Of a stretch of 17,303 nucleotides of DNA, positions 1 through 5,804 are shown one piece after another (position 1 is the stretch's first letter; every line of letters begins with the position of its first letter). The notes beneath the pieces are model-generated. The model made no database searches. It saw only the letters and a list, made by a program, of their open reading frames with translations, and was not told where the DNA came from. Both the position numbers and the translations under genes were made by a program. The stretch is from NCBI GenBank assembly GCA_027482985.1, contig JAIXVO010000351.1:1-17303 (forward strand). The letters are read 5' to 3'. The DNA comes from Cyanobacteriota bacterium (lineage in GTDB: Bacteria; Cyanobacteriota; Cyanobacteriia; Leptolyngbyales; Leptolyngbyaceae).

Positions 1-7
1 AAAATTC

Positions 8-98
8 GTAGAGACGGTGCCGTTGGCACGTCTCCTCCGGCGGACGAGGGAAGGGTTGTAGAGACGGTGCCGTTGGCACGTCTCCTCCGCCGGACGAG
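8..98. repeat. Two copies of a 41-bp palindromic intergenic repeat
   Basis: Positions 8-48 and 58-98 are the same 41 bases with one difference (CCGGCGG against CCGCCGG). Each unit begins GTAGAGACGG and contains an imperfect dyad: GAGAC plus GTGCC pair with GGCAC plus GTCTC around a GTT loop, with one bulged G. A related unit with a perfect 10-bp stem lies near the other end of the window at 17097-17130. Such short GAGACG.../...CGTCTC palindromes are common intergenic repeats in cyanobacteria. Their role here is unknown. Confidence 0.85.
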
Positions 99-236
99 GT
101 TGGTAAAAACGGGTGATACGTTGGGAGGGATTAGAAGGGGGGGTAGAAAAGGGATTTTCGCGGGACTAACGCCCGTTTCTAAACAATGCGGTACTCTAAA
201 TAAGAATGAATATGCACCTGTTCGGGTCACTTGCCT

Positions 237-656
237 ATGGCAGCTTTACCGCATCATCGTCCGAAACAACTGTCGCTGGGACCGTTAGAGCGCGAAATTT
301 TGCAGATTATTTGGGAGTTGGACACCGTCACGGTGAAGGATGTGCACGATCGCATTCTGGCTGACCCCGATCGCGAATTGGCCTACACCTCAGTCACGAC
401 GGTGTTGAATCGGTTGACGAATAAGGGCTGGTTGGCTTGTGACAAGCAAGGACGCAGTTTCACCTGGCGACCGTTGGTGTCGCGGGAACAGGCAAAAGCG
501 TTGCACTCTTATGAGCAGTTGAATCAATTTTTAGCGGTTAGCAATCCGGATGTGGTAGCGGCATTTGCCGACAGTCTGGATCAAACCAGTGTGGAACAGT
601 TGGAAGCGATCGCCGCCAAACTGCGAGCGGTGCGCCAAGCACGGGAGGCTGAGTAA
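237..656 (+). CDS. BlaI/MecI/CopY-family transcriptional repressor
   Basis: A 139-residue winged-helix DNA-binding protein of the penicillinase-repressor family. In that family a dimer binds operators next to its own operon and is inactivated by proteolysis after a membrane peptidase senses a signal. Seen here: a helix start at LGPLEREILQIIWEL (residues 14-28), then VKDVHDRI, and a likely recognition helix in TSVTTVLNRLTNKGWL (51-66), followed by the wing (QGRSFTWRPL) and a helical C-terminal dimerisation part to residue 139. Length fits the family (about 120-140). ATG at 237 is preferred; a TTG two codons upstream (231) is possible. No clear Shine-Dalgarno is seen for either. The TAA stop is immediately followed by the ATG of the M56 peptidase gene, the usual partner, so the two are co-transcribed and probably translationally coupled. 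I could not identify an operator by eye. The ligand or signal is unknown; beta-lactam sensing should not be assumed. Confidence 0.9.
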   Translation: MAALPHHRPKQLSLGPLEREILQIIWELDTVTVKDVHDRILADPDRELAYTSVTTVLNRLTNKGWLACDKQGRSFTWRPLVSREQAKALHSYEQLNQFLAVSNPDVVAAFADSLDQTSVEQLEAIAAKLRAVRQAREAE

Positions 657-1499
657 ATGCACTTACTGATGTTGCTAACGGGCTTGGGGTTCGCGTGGGC
701 TGTCCGCTGCTGTCCGCTGGCTCCAACGGCAAATCTGGCTTTACGCTGGCAACGCACGCTGGCTCTATTTTTATTCTCCCCGCTGTTGCTTCTGATGACC
801 GCGATCGCGATTCTCTGGATGGGGCCAACGGGACGCATGATGGGACATTGGGAAAGCAGCTTCAGTTACGATCTGGCGTTTGCCTTTCTGAGCTGGGCGA
901 TCGCCTCTGGCGTTAAATTGGCCTGGGAGGGCTGGCAAACGGTGCGTCAAATGCGCCAACATCCCGTGGTGGAAGTGCAGGGACAGGCGGCTCGCTTGCT
1001 GGCAACGGCAACACCTTACAGTGCCCAAATTGGCTTCTGGCAATCGGAGTTAGTAGTGAGTCAGGGCTTATTGCAACAGTTGGATGAGGCTCATCTCACA
1101 GCCGTCTTGGTGCATGAACGTGCCCACGAGATTTATCACGATACATTTTGGTTTTTCGGGCTGGGCTGGTTGCGGCGACTCACCTGCTGGTTGCCCCAAA
1201 CGGAAACCTTATGGCACGAATTGTTGATGTTGCGAGAACTTCGTGCCGATCGCTATGCCGCGCAGCAAGTCGATCCACTCCTGCTGGCAGAATCATTGCT
1301 GCTGGTCGTGGGAGCACCGATGTGGTCGCCCGATCTGTGTGCCGCTTTTAGTTGGGCCGAATCTCGCGATCGCCTGACGGAACGGATCGATGCGTTGTTA
1401 GAGCCGCCTGCTATTCAATCCTCCGTGTATTCTGGGTGGATTTTGGCGCTAGTCCTGGTTTTACTCCCCCTGGCGACCATTCCCTTCCATGGGGGTTAG
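657..1499 (+). CDS. M56-family (BlaR1-like) membrane zinc metallopeptidase
   Basis: A 280-residue integral membrane protease related to the peptidase domain of BlaR1/MecR1. Seen: hydrophobic segments near residues 1-17, 34-55, 72-88 and 259-277. The zinc motif HERAH (HExxH) is at residues 153-157 and the downstream acidic ligand is probably E194 in LRELRADRYAA. In the family, this peptidase activates after signal sensing and leads to cleavage of the BlaI-type repressor encoded just upstream. The protein ends soon after the last helix, so there is no extracellular penicillin-binding sensor domain as in BlaR1, and the stimulus must be different or come through another protein. The start abuts the repressor stop with no spacer, and the O-methyltransferase begins 5 bases after its stop. 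Family assignment is firm; substrate and signal are inferred. Confidence 0.9.
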   Translation: MHLLMLLTGLGFAWAVRCCPLAPTANLALRWQRTLALFLFSPLLLLMTAIAILWMGPTGRMMGHWESSFSYDLAFAFLSWAIASGVKLAWEGWQTVRQMRQHPVVEVQGQAARLLATATPYSAQIGFWQSELVVSQGLLQQLDEAHLTAVLVHERAHEIYHDTFWFFGLGWLRRLTCWLPQTETLWHELLMLRELRADRYAAQQVDPLLLAESLLLVVGAPMWSPDLCAAFSWAESRDRLTERIDALLEPPAIQSSVYSGWILALVLVLLPLATIPFHGG

Positions 1500-1504
1500 G
1501 TTCC

Positions 1505-2167
1505 ATGTCAAATCGCACCTTGGGCTTGAGCGATCGCCTCTACGATTACCTGCTGTCCGTCTCGTTACGAGAAGCGCCCATCCTGACCGCCTTACGCCAC
1601 GAAACTGCGACCCATCCGATGAACCAAATGCAAATTGCGCCCGAACAGGGACAGTTAATGGCTTTGTTGGTGCAACTGATGGGCGCGAAAAAAACATTGG
1701 AAGTGGGTGTCTTTACAGGTTACAGTGCGCTCGTTGTGGCTCTCGCTTTACCCCCAGATGGGAAGGTTGTGGCGTGTGATGTCAGCGAGGACTATACCGC
1801 GATCGCTCGGCGCTACTGGGAACAAGCAGGTGTAGCAGACAAAATCGAGTTACACCTTGCTCCAGCGATCGATACTTTAGCTGCATTAATTGCCGAGGGT
1901 CAGTCCAATACGTTCGATTTTGCGTTTATTGATGCTGATAAAAGCAACTACGATCAGTATTATGAACAGTCGCTACAACTGATTCGATCGGGTGGCTTAA
2001 TTGCCATTGATAATGTCCTATGGTCGGGTGACGTGGCAGATCCCGCGATTCTGGACACTCGCACCACTAAAATTCGAGCTTTAAATGAGAAATTGCATCG
2101 CGACGATCGCATTACTCTGAGTCTCGTGCCCATTGCGGATGGAGTGACGCTGGCTTGCAAGAAATAG
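1505..2167 (+). CDS. Class I SAM-dependent O-methyltransferase (catechol/caffeoyl-CoA OMT type)
   Basis: A 220-residue cation-dependent O-methyltransferase of the Methyltransf_3 family, which transfers the methyl of S-adenosylmethionine to hydroxyls of catechol-like phenolics. Seen: SAM-binding motif I LEVGVFTGYS (residues 65-74), the acidic ribose-binding position in VACDVSEDY (89-97), the metal-site motif FIDADKSNY (141-149, D143), and IAIDN (D169, N170) completing the expected metal ligands. It resembles the cyanobacterial SynOMT type (Synechocystis slr0095). The ATG at 1505 is chosen because the in-frame ATG at 1352 would overlap the M56 gene by about 150 bases with an unrelated extension. 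The 5-base gap after the M56 stop implies the same operon and possible control by the BlaI-like repressor. The natural substrate is not evident. Confidence 0.93.
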   Translation: MSNRTLGLSDRLYDYLLSVSLREAPILTALRHETATHPMNQMQIAPEQGQLMALLVQLMGAKKTLEVGVFTGYSALVVALALPPDGKVVACDVSEDYTAIARRYWEQAGVADKIELHLAPAIDTLAALIAEGQSNTFDFAFIDADKSNYDQYYEQSLQLIRSGGLIAIDNVLWSGDVADPAILDTRTTKIRALNEKLHRDDRITLSLVPIADGVTLACKK

Positions 2168-2170
2168 GCG

Positions 2171-2200
2171 TGATGGGTAATGGGTGATGGGTAATGGGTG
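2171..2200. repeat. Heptamer tandem repeat (TGATGGG/TAATGGG)
   Basis: Two exact copies of the 14-base unit TGATGGGTAATGGG (2171-2184 and 2185-2198) plus two more bases. Each unit is itself two diverged heptamers. Short tandemly repeated repetitive sequences (STRRs) of seven bases are typical of cyanobacterial intergenic DNA. It lies 3 bases after the methyltransferase stop codon. Confidence 0.8.
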
Positions 2201-2354
2201 TGGCCGTTGTGCGTTACGCTTGACCATAAGAGATAGGCTTCTGCGTAGGGGGCTGTTAGGCAACGCTGTAATGCACCTATAACTCTCACGATGATGGGCG
2301 TTAAGCGATCGCCAATAGCACCCTATGGCAATGTTAGGGGCTTGCGGGGAAATA

Positions 2355-2463
2355 AAATACCGTAAAGCAACGGCGAATTGCCATTCAACCCTACGCCATC
2401 AACGGTTTGTAGGGGCGAATGGCCGTTCGTCCGTTGAAATATGATTTTTCTAGAAATCCCTTA
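2355..2463. repeat. Dispersed palindromic element, intact copy
   Basis: About 109 bp running from AAATACCGTAAAG to AAATCCCTT. It contains GTAGGGGCGAATGGCCGTTCGTCC with a GGGCGAATGG/CCGTTCG dyad, and an inverted relative of the same motif upstream (GGCGAATTGCCATT). A second copy at 13479-13788 aligns along its full length (same AAATACCG start, same CCATCAA.GGTTTGTAGGGGCGAATGG core, same ATGATTTTTCT..AAATCCCT end) once a 194-bp insertion and a 9-bp duplication are removed. The two conserved ends define the element. It has no coding capacity, so it is MITE-like or another type of mobile palindrome. Confidence 0.8.
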
Positions 2464-2530
2464 GATCTGGCTTTGCAAAGCTGATAGAGTCAGAGTGCCT
2501 ATTTTTTGTAACACTCATTTTAGCCAGGTA

Positions 2531-2773
2531 TCAACTTGCTTGAGAGAGTTGTAAGACTTGATGTTGAATACGATTAGATAACCAAGATGATCCTTTCGCA
2601 ATGCAATTGGTACACAAATCACCATAGCGATCGCCCTGCGCATTACAAGCAATGACTCTTGCCTCTTGCAGTTTGAACGACTGACGACAGGTACAACATT
2701 GAGAAGGATGGGAGGATTTATTACACTCAATCTGGAACTGAATTAGACCTTTGGTCAGCAAATTATCCAACAT
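2531..2773 (-). CDS. Small zinc-ribbon-like protein, function unknown
   Basis: An 80-residue protein with two CxxC-type pairs: CCTC at residues 26-29 and CTNC at 54-57. They are separated by a segment ending in GDRYGDLC, which looks like a treble-clef or zinc-ribbon fold. Extra cysteines are at 17 and 43. Small cyanobacterial proteins with this arrangement are usually annotated as hypothetical. ATG at 2773 is chosen over a TTG at 2779 because a GAGGAG Shine-Dalgarno (minus strand, about 2781-2788) sits at ideal distance from it. It is oriented away from the secreted Thr/Gly-rich gene's hairpin terminator (2823-2854), so it probably has its own promoter in the AT-rich stretch near 2790-2820. 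I cannot name a partner or function. Confidence 0.7.
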   Translation of the reverse strand: MLDNLLTKGLIQFQIECNKSSHPSQCCTCRQSFKLQEARVIACNAQGDRYGDLCTNCIAKGSSWLSNRIQHQVLQLSQAS

Positions 2774-2822
2774 GATCAAGTCTCCTCAAATAAATTAATT
2801 TATTCAATAATCAATGCCTCAC

Positions 2823-2854
2823 ATGGAGGGAAGTTCAGCCGAACTTCCCTCCAT
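2823..2854 (-). terminator. Strong 14-bp hairpin, probable terminator
   Basis: Perfect inverted repeat ATGGAGGGAAGTTC / GAACTTCCCTCCAT around the 4-base loop AGCC. It starts 8 bases after the stop of the secreted Thr/Gly-rich protein gene (minus strand) and lies before the zinc-ribbon gene. There is no clean U-tract on the minus-strand side (AT-rich sequence follows), so it may be a terminator, an mRNA 3' stabiliser, or both. Confidence 0.75.
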
Positions 2855-2861
2855 CTCAGTC

Positions 2862-3380
2862 TTAGTAACGGTTGGTGGTGCGATCGCTCACACTCGGATC
2901 CCGGTAAACGGTGCGGTCTTCTGGTTTTTTCGCCAGTCCTGCGAGTCCTGCCAAACCAAGTAGCCCTAACCAACCCCAGTCGAAATCGCGATCGCTTTCT
3001 GTCTGACTAGTGGTGTTATAAGGCGTGGTGCCCGTCGTGCTGGTCGTACCTGTTGGCGCAGTGGTGCCCGTGGTGCCCGTGGTGCCCGTGGTTGCGGGTG
3101 CAGTGGTGCCCATGTCTGTGCCCGTCGTACCTGCTGTTCCCGGTGCAACTGTGGTACCTGTGGGAGATGCTGTCGTGCCCGTGGTGGGATCAGTTGTTGT
3201 CCCTGTTGTCCCAGTCGTACCTGTTGCGGGATCGGTGGGAGCAGGAGCTGTCGTTGAACCAGCAGTACTACCGGGAGCTGTATTGGTTTGAGCCGAGACG
3301 GGACTCATACTTGGTAGCAGGGCAATACTAGCAACGCAAGCACCTGCGCAAAATCCTTTGATCCAATGAGTGTACTTCAT
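2862..3380 (-). CDS. Secreted Thr/Gly-rich WGxxGxxG-type protein
   Basis: A 172-residue exported protein. Seen: a signal peptide (residues 1-30, basic start, hydrophobic core, likely cleavage after VSA), and a long low-complexity stretch (about 45-125) made of TGTTGTT, PTTGTT and APTGTT repeats. A short acidic linker follows, then a C-terminal WGWLGLLGLAGLAGLA segment (135-150) followed by charged residues. The WGxxG plus glycine/leucine segment near the C-terminus matches the family named WGxxGxxG in cyanobacteria and other bacteria, thought to be envelope-anchored; the role is unknown. The repeats are encoded by a 9-base unit (about 3061-3087 holds three exact copies), so length variation by slippage is likely. 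An AGGAGA Shine-Dalgarno sits just before the ATG at 3380. A strong hairpin lies right after the stop. Confidence 0.8.
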   Translation of the reverse strand: MKYTHWIKGFCAGACVASIALLPSMSPVSAQTNTAPGSTAGSTTAPAPTDPATGTTGTTGTTTDPTTGTTASPTGTTVAPGTAGTTGTDMGTTAPATTGTTGTTGTTAPTGTTSTTGTTPYNTTSQTESDRDFDWGWLGLLGLAGLAGLAKKPEDRTVYRDPSVSDRTTNRY

Positions 3381-3515
3381 AATCTTCTCCTATCTTCTGC
3401 ACTTAGAATAGCGAGATTAGATTTGAATCACGTCTTTCTGGGCAACGATTCTTGATTAAGTTGCAGTGTTATCTTGGATACTAGTGCGATGTTGTCATTA
3501 ATCAAATTGATTTCA

Positions 3516-4364
3516 TCATTCAATGTGATCATGATGCTCAATTGAGTAGACTAATTCATTCATTGCTTCTTGCATCTGCACACAGACGGAGTTGTAGCAC
3601 TCATTCACATAATTGAGATCACGGGCAGCGGCGCGACCATAACGGGGAAAGGTGATGGGAGCACAAACGCGCGTATGAATCTGATTGGGAACTGGAATGT
3701 GCGGCAATGGCCCGATCCCTAGACCCCAGGGCAACCCCAAATAAATGGGAAATACTTCCGGATCAACATCAAACAGCCAGGGCATTCCCTGTTCATGCCA
3801 TTGTTGAATGATGGGATAGACATCCTCTAGGACGACGAATGTTTCATGCGCGCCATAGGAAATCAGGGGAATGATCGGCACTTCAAATTCCAGTGCCAGT
3901 TTAACAAAAGCCTGATTCCCCCCCAAACAAATTTTGTGCCGCAGCGGGTACGGGCGGAAAACATCTTTCGCGCCACCGGGATAAACGAGGACGCTGGCGT
4001 TTTGCCGAAGCGCCGCGATCGCGACTTTGGGATGAGCGGCAACTGCCCCCACTTGCGCGGCAATCTCGGCGAGGAAGGGGGAAACTTTCCAGACGGAGGG
4101 GTGCATCAGTCCGTAGGCGGGACGTTCCAGCCCAAACCGCTGAAACCAGTCATACAACATCATGAACATGTCGGGGGAGGCCAGCCCGCCGTTGTGTGAT
4201 CCTACTAAGAGGACTTGCTGATCGGGGGGGATTTGCTCCCAGCCGCTGGTTTTAACCCGAAAGTAATACTTGTAGAGCCACCCCCAAAAGATCATGAGGG
4301 AGCCGATTACAGCCGGATTTTTAGGATAAAAAGACCATCCAGATCGTATTGTATTTCGTACCAT
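3516..4364 (-). CDS. MGAT/DGAT2-like membrane acyltransferase
   Basis: A 282-residue lysophospholipid-acyltransferase-superfamily protein of the MGAT-like subgroup, which moves acyl groups from acyl donors to lipid hydroxyls at the membrane. Seen: a membrane-associated N-terminus (residues 15-35), the catalytic-type block SHNGGLASPD (56-65) with the expected His and Asp, and VYPGGAKDVFRPY (127-139), like the YPGG..E/D motif of DGAT2 enzymes. Conserved PIIPLISYGAHE and IYLGLPWGLGIGPLP follow. Cyanobacterial DGAT2-like proteins such as Synechocystis Slr2103 have been tied to acyl-plastoquinol synthesis; that this is an orthologue is inference. The open frame extends to 4628, but that part overlaps the PF04020 gene and runs across its intrinsic terminator (4379-4408), so the ATG at 4364 is chosen. 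No good Shine-Dalgarno is seen. Confidence 0.85.
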   Translation of the reverse strand: MVRNTIRSGWSFYPKNPAVIGSLMIFWGWLYKYYFRVKTSGWEQIPPDQQVLLVGSHNGGLASPDMFMMLYDWFQRFGLERPAYGLMHPSVWKVSPFLAEIAAQVGAVAAHPKVAIAALRQNASVLVYPGGAKDVFRPYPLRHKICLGGNQAFVKLALEFEVPIIPLISYGAHETFVVLEDVYPIIQQWHEQGMPWLFDVDPEVFPIYLGLPWGLGIGPLPHIPVPNQIHTRVCAPITFPRYGRAAARDLNYVNECYNSVCVQMQEAMNELVYSIEHHDHIE

Positions 4365-4378
4365 CAAGGCATAGTAGC

Positions 4379-4408
4379 AAAAAAAGGCACCTGCTTCACA
4401 GATGCCTT
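4379..4408 (-). terminator. Intrinsic terminator of the PF04020/acidic-protein unit
   Basis: Read on the minus strand: stem AAGGCATCTG, loop TGAAG, stem CAGGTGCCTT (10 pairs, one of them wobble), then a run of T from 4385 down to 4379. It lies about 55 bases after the stop of the four-helix membrane protein gene. It stops only 15 bases before the acyltransferase ATG, so it both ends the upstream unit and excludes the longer acyltransferase start. Confidence 0.9.
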
Positions 4409-4462
4409 CTTGGGAGATTTTTGAAAACAGATAGCCTGGTACGGATGGGGTCAGATTAGCCC

Positions 4463-4846
4463 CTAGCCATTCCCGACACCCGTTTTGATGTTCAGGTTGG
4501 GGTTGCGGCTGACGAAGTACTGATTTAAGAAGGTATTCACAGCGGACAGAATGACTGGCCCCAAGAAGAAGGCGAGCAGTCCACTCACCCCAAATCCGGG
4601 CACCAGCACTGCGGCCAGCCAGAAACACAGCCCGTTGACCACCAGCGAGGCAAAGCCCAGGCTGATCACGTTCAACGGCATGGAGAGGGTGGAGAGCGCT
4701 GGTTTGATGGCAGCATTAACACCCCCGATCGCGATCGCGGCGATAATAGCAGCCGGGAAGTTGGCTAAGTCGACACCGGGAACCGCGAGATCAACCACCA
4801 GCAAACTCAGGGCTGTGGCTAAGGTGGTGAATAAAAATCCAAGCAT
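4463..4846 (-). CDS. PF04020 four-helix membrane protein ("phage holin family")
   Basis: A 127-residue protein with four hydrophobic helices at about residues 3-25, 30-48, 58-82 and 85-108, joined by short loops. The KPALSTLSMPLNVISLG segment after helix 2 is typical of this family (Mycobact_4TM/YvlD type). Databases often label it 'phage holin family', but it is a common chromosomal membrane protein and nothing here suggests a phage. Its role is unknown; relatives in Bacillus belong to envelope-stress loci. A strong AAGGAG Shine-Dalgarno sits 6 bases before the ATG. The upstream acidic-protein gene ends 23 bases away in the same direction, so the two probably form an operon closed by the terminator at 4379-4408. 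Confidence 0.9.
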   Translation of the reverse strand: MLGFLFTTLATALSLLVVDLAVPGVDLANFPAAIIAAIAIGGVNAAIKPALSTLSMPLNVISLGFASLVVNGLCFWLAAVLVPGFGVSGLLAFFLGPVILSAVNTFLNQYFVSRNPNLNIKTGVGNG

Positions 4847-4869
4847 GATTGACTCCTTACATCAGTCGG

Positions 4870-5220
4870 TTAAATGATTCCTGGGCCTTTGCCCCGGTGG
4901 TCGTGATCTGCGGTGAGCAGTCCGGTTTCGTCGTTATCGTTAATGTCATGCAGCTCGGCGGCGCGTTGATCCACATCCGCTTCGATTTCTTCGCGAGCAT
5001 CACCTGGCACTTCGTAGTACATTTCTGGCTCGATCGCGTAATTGTTCAATAAGCCTTCCCGATCAACGGTATAACCACCTGTGGTGTCGATTTGATCTTC
5101 ACCTTCTGCATCGGGTGTGTGTTTGTAATCGTCGCCTTCACGCTCTTGCCGAGCAGCGGTTTCAGCGGGAACAATACCGCGATCGTAAATATCAGATTCT
5201 ACTCTGGGGTTATTAGTCAT
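4870..5220 (-). CDS. Acidic hydrophilic hypothetical protein
   Basis: A 116-residue, strongly acidic protein with no signal peptide, membrane helix or cysteine. Sequence features: MTNNPRVESDIYDRGIVP at the start, the central DTTGGYTVDREGLLNNYAIEPEMYYEVPGD block, which looks like the conserved core, and a C-terminal DHRGKGPGII tail. The composition is like hydrophilin or stress proteins, but I recognise no named family. It stands directly upstream of the PF04020 gene (23-base gap) and next to a CsbD gene, which suggests a general-stress role. A GAGGT Shine-Dalgarno-like stretch lies about 12 bases before the ATG, a little far. The reading frame is supported by context and codon pattern rather than by a known domain. 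Confidence 0.75.
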   Translation of the reverse strand: MTNNPRVESDIYDRGIVPAETAARQEREGDDYKHTPDAEGEDQIDTTGGYTVDREGLLNNYAIEPEMYYEVPGDAREEIEADVDQRAAELHDINDNDETGLLTADHDHRGKGPGII

Positions 5221-5410
5221 AATGTTTTTTAGACCTCAATCATTCAATATCGTCAGTATGAAAGGTTGCTGTTAAAATCGCTTCTACCTCTAGAACTGTT
5301 GTGGTTGAGATGACTTCTGTCGCAGGAGATAGTGTGACAGATTGATTAACGGTGCGTGGCTGATTGAGCTTCGATTGATTTGATGTCTAGTAGTTACCCT
5401 AAAGGAAATT

Positions 5411-5441
5411 AAAAAAAGTCTGGAGCAAATCGCTCCAGACT
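5411..5441 (-). terminator. Intrinsic terminator of the CsbD gene
   Basis: On the minus strand: AGTCTGGAGC, loop GATTT, GCTCCAGACT (10 perfect pairs), then a run of seven T. It lies 45 bases after the CsbD stop codon and separates that gene from the acidic-protein/PF04020 unit, which must therefore have its own promoter within 5221-5410. Confidence 0.93.
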
Positions 5442-5485
5442 CCCTGTTTGCACCAAACTTGAGAACCCTCTAAAGTGTCGAAGTG

Positions 5486-5668
5486 TTAGTCGATCGCCCG
5501 TTTAACATCGTCTTTGACGTTTTCAACAGAGTGGCGAACATTGCCTTCGGCTTGTTTTGCTTTGCCTTCAGCTTTTTGCTCAGGATCGCCAGTCACTTCT
5601 CCAACGAATTCCTGGACTTTGCCTTCGACGTTTTTAGCAGTTGCTTTAACTCTATCTTCAGTGCTCAT
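5486..5668 (-). CDS. CsbD-family stress protein
   Basis: A 60-residue, very hydrophilic, helical protein. It has the family pattern: an initial EDRVKATAKNVEGKVQEFVGEVTGD block (residues 4-28), then EQKAEGKAKQAEGNVRHSVENVKDDVKRAID. CsbD proteins are small general-stress proteins (sigma-B regulon in Bacillus; stress-induced in many bacteria) with no known enzymatic activity. Length is normal. A GAGGA Shine-Dalgarno precedes the ATG by 7 bases. It is a single-gene unit with its own strong terminator at 5411-5441. Confidence 0.95.
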   Translation of the reverse strand: MSTEDRVKATAKNVEGKVQEFVGEVTGDPEQKAEGKAKQAEGNVRHSVENVKDDVKRAID

Positions 5669-5804
5669 AATTCTGTCCTCGTTATGAAGTATTCATTTGA
5701 TATGTTTGTATCGTAACGAACAGTCCGCGATCGCTCCTCTATCACAGGGCAGAAACAGAAAAACGACAAATGATTACTTCGGAACGTTGATTAAATCACA
5801 AGCC

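Larger units (their letters stand above)
2168..2530. other. Repeat-rich intergenic region without a gene
   Basis: This 363-base spacer separates the convergent methyltransferase (+) and zinc-ribbon gene (-). It holds a short heptamer repeat right after the methyltransferase stop and a roughly 109-bp palindromic dispersed element. The stretch in between (2201-2354) shows no convincing coding frame or hairpin. No intrinsic terminator for the upstream operon is obvious, though the palindromic element could act as one. Confidence 0.7.

Noticed and set aside
67..288. 73-residue frame at the left edge
   Set aside because: It is built from the palindromic repeat and the out-of-frame start of the repressor gene.
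1352..1504. Upstream extension of the O-methyltransferase frame
   Set aside because: It overlaps the end of the M56 gene in another frame and is not methyltransferase-like; ATG 1505 fits the family start.
3025..3331. Two Val/Pro- and Trp/Cys-rich plus-strand frames
   Set aside because: They are antisense products of the Thr/Gly repeat of the secreted protein gene.
4365..4628. N-terminal extension of the acyltransferase frame
   Set aside because: It overlaps the PF04020 gene and crosses its intrinsic terminator; the sequence is unrelated to acyltransferases.
4463..4846. Prophage remnant suggested by a 'holin family' match
   Set aside because: PF04020 proteins are ordinary chromosomal membrane proteins and no phage gene is nearby.
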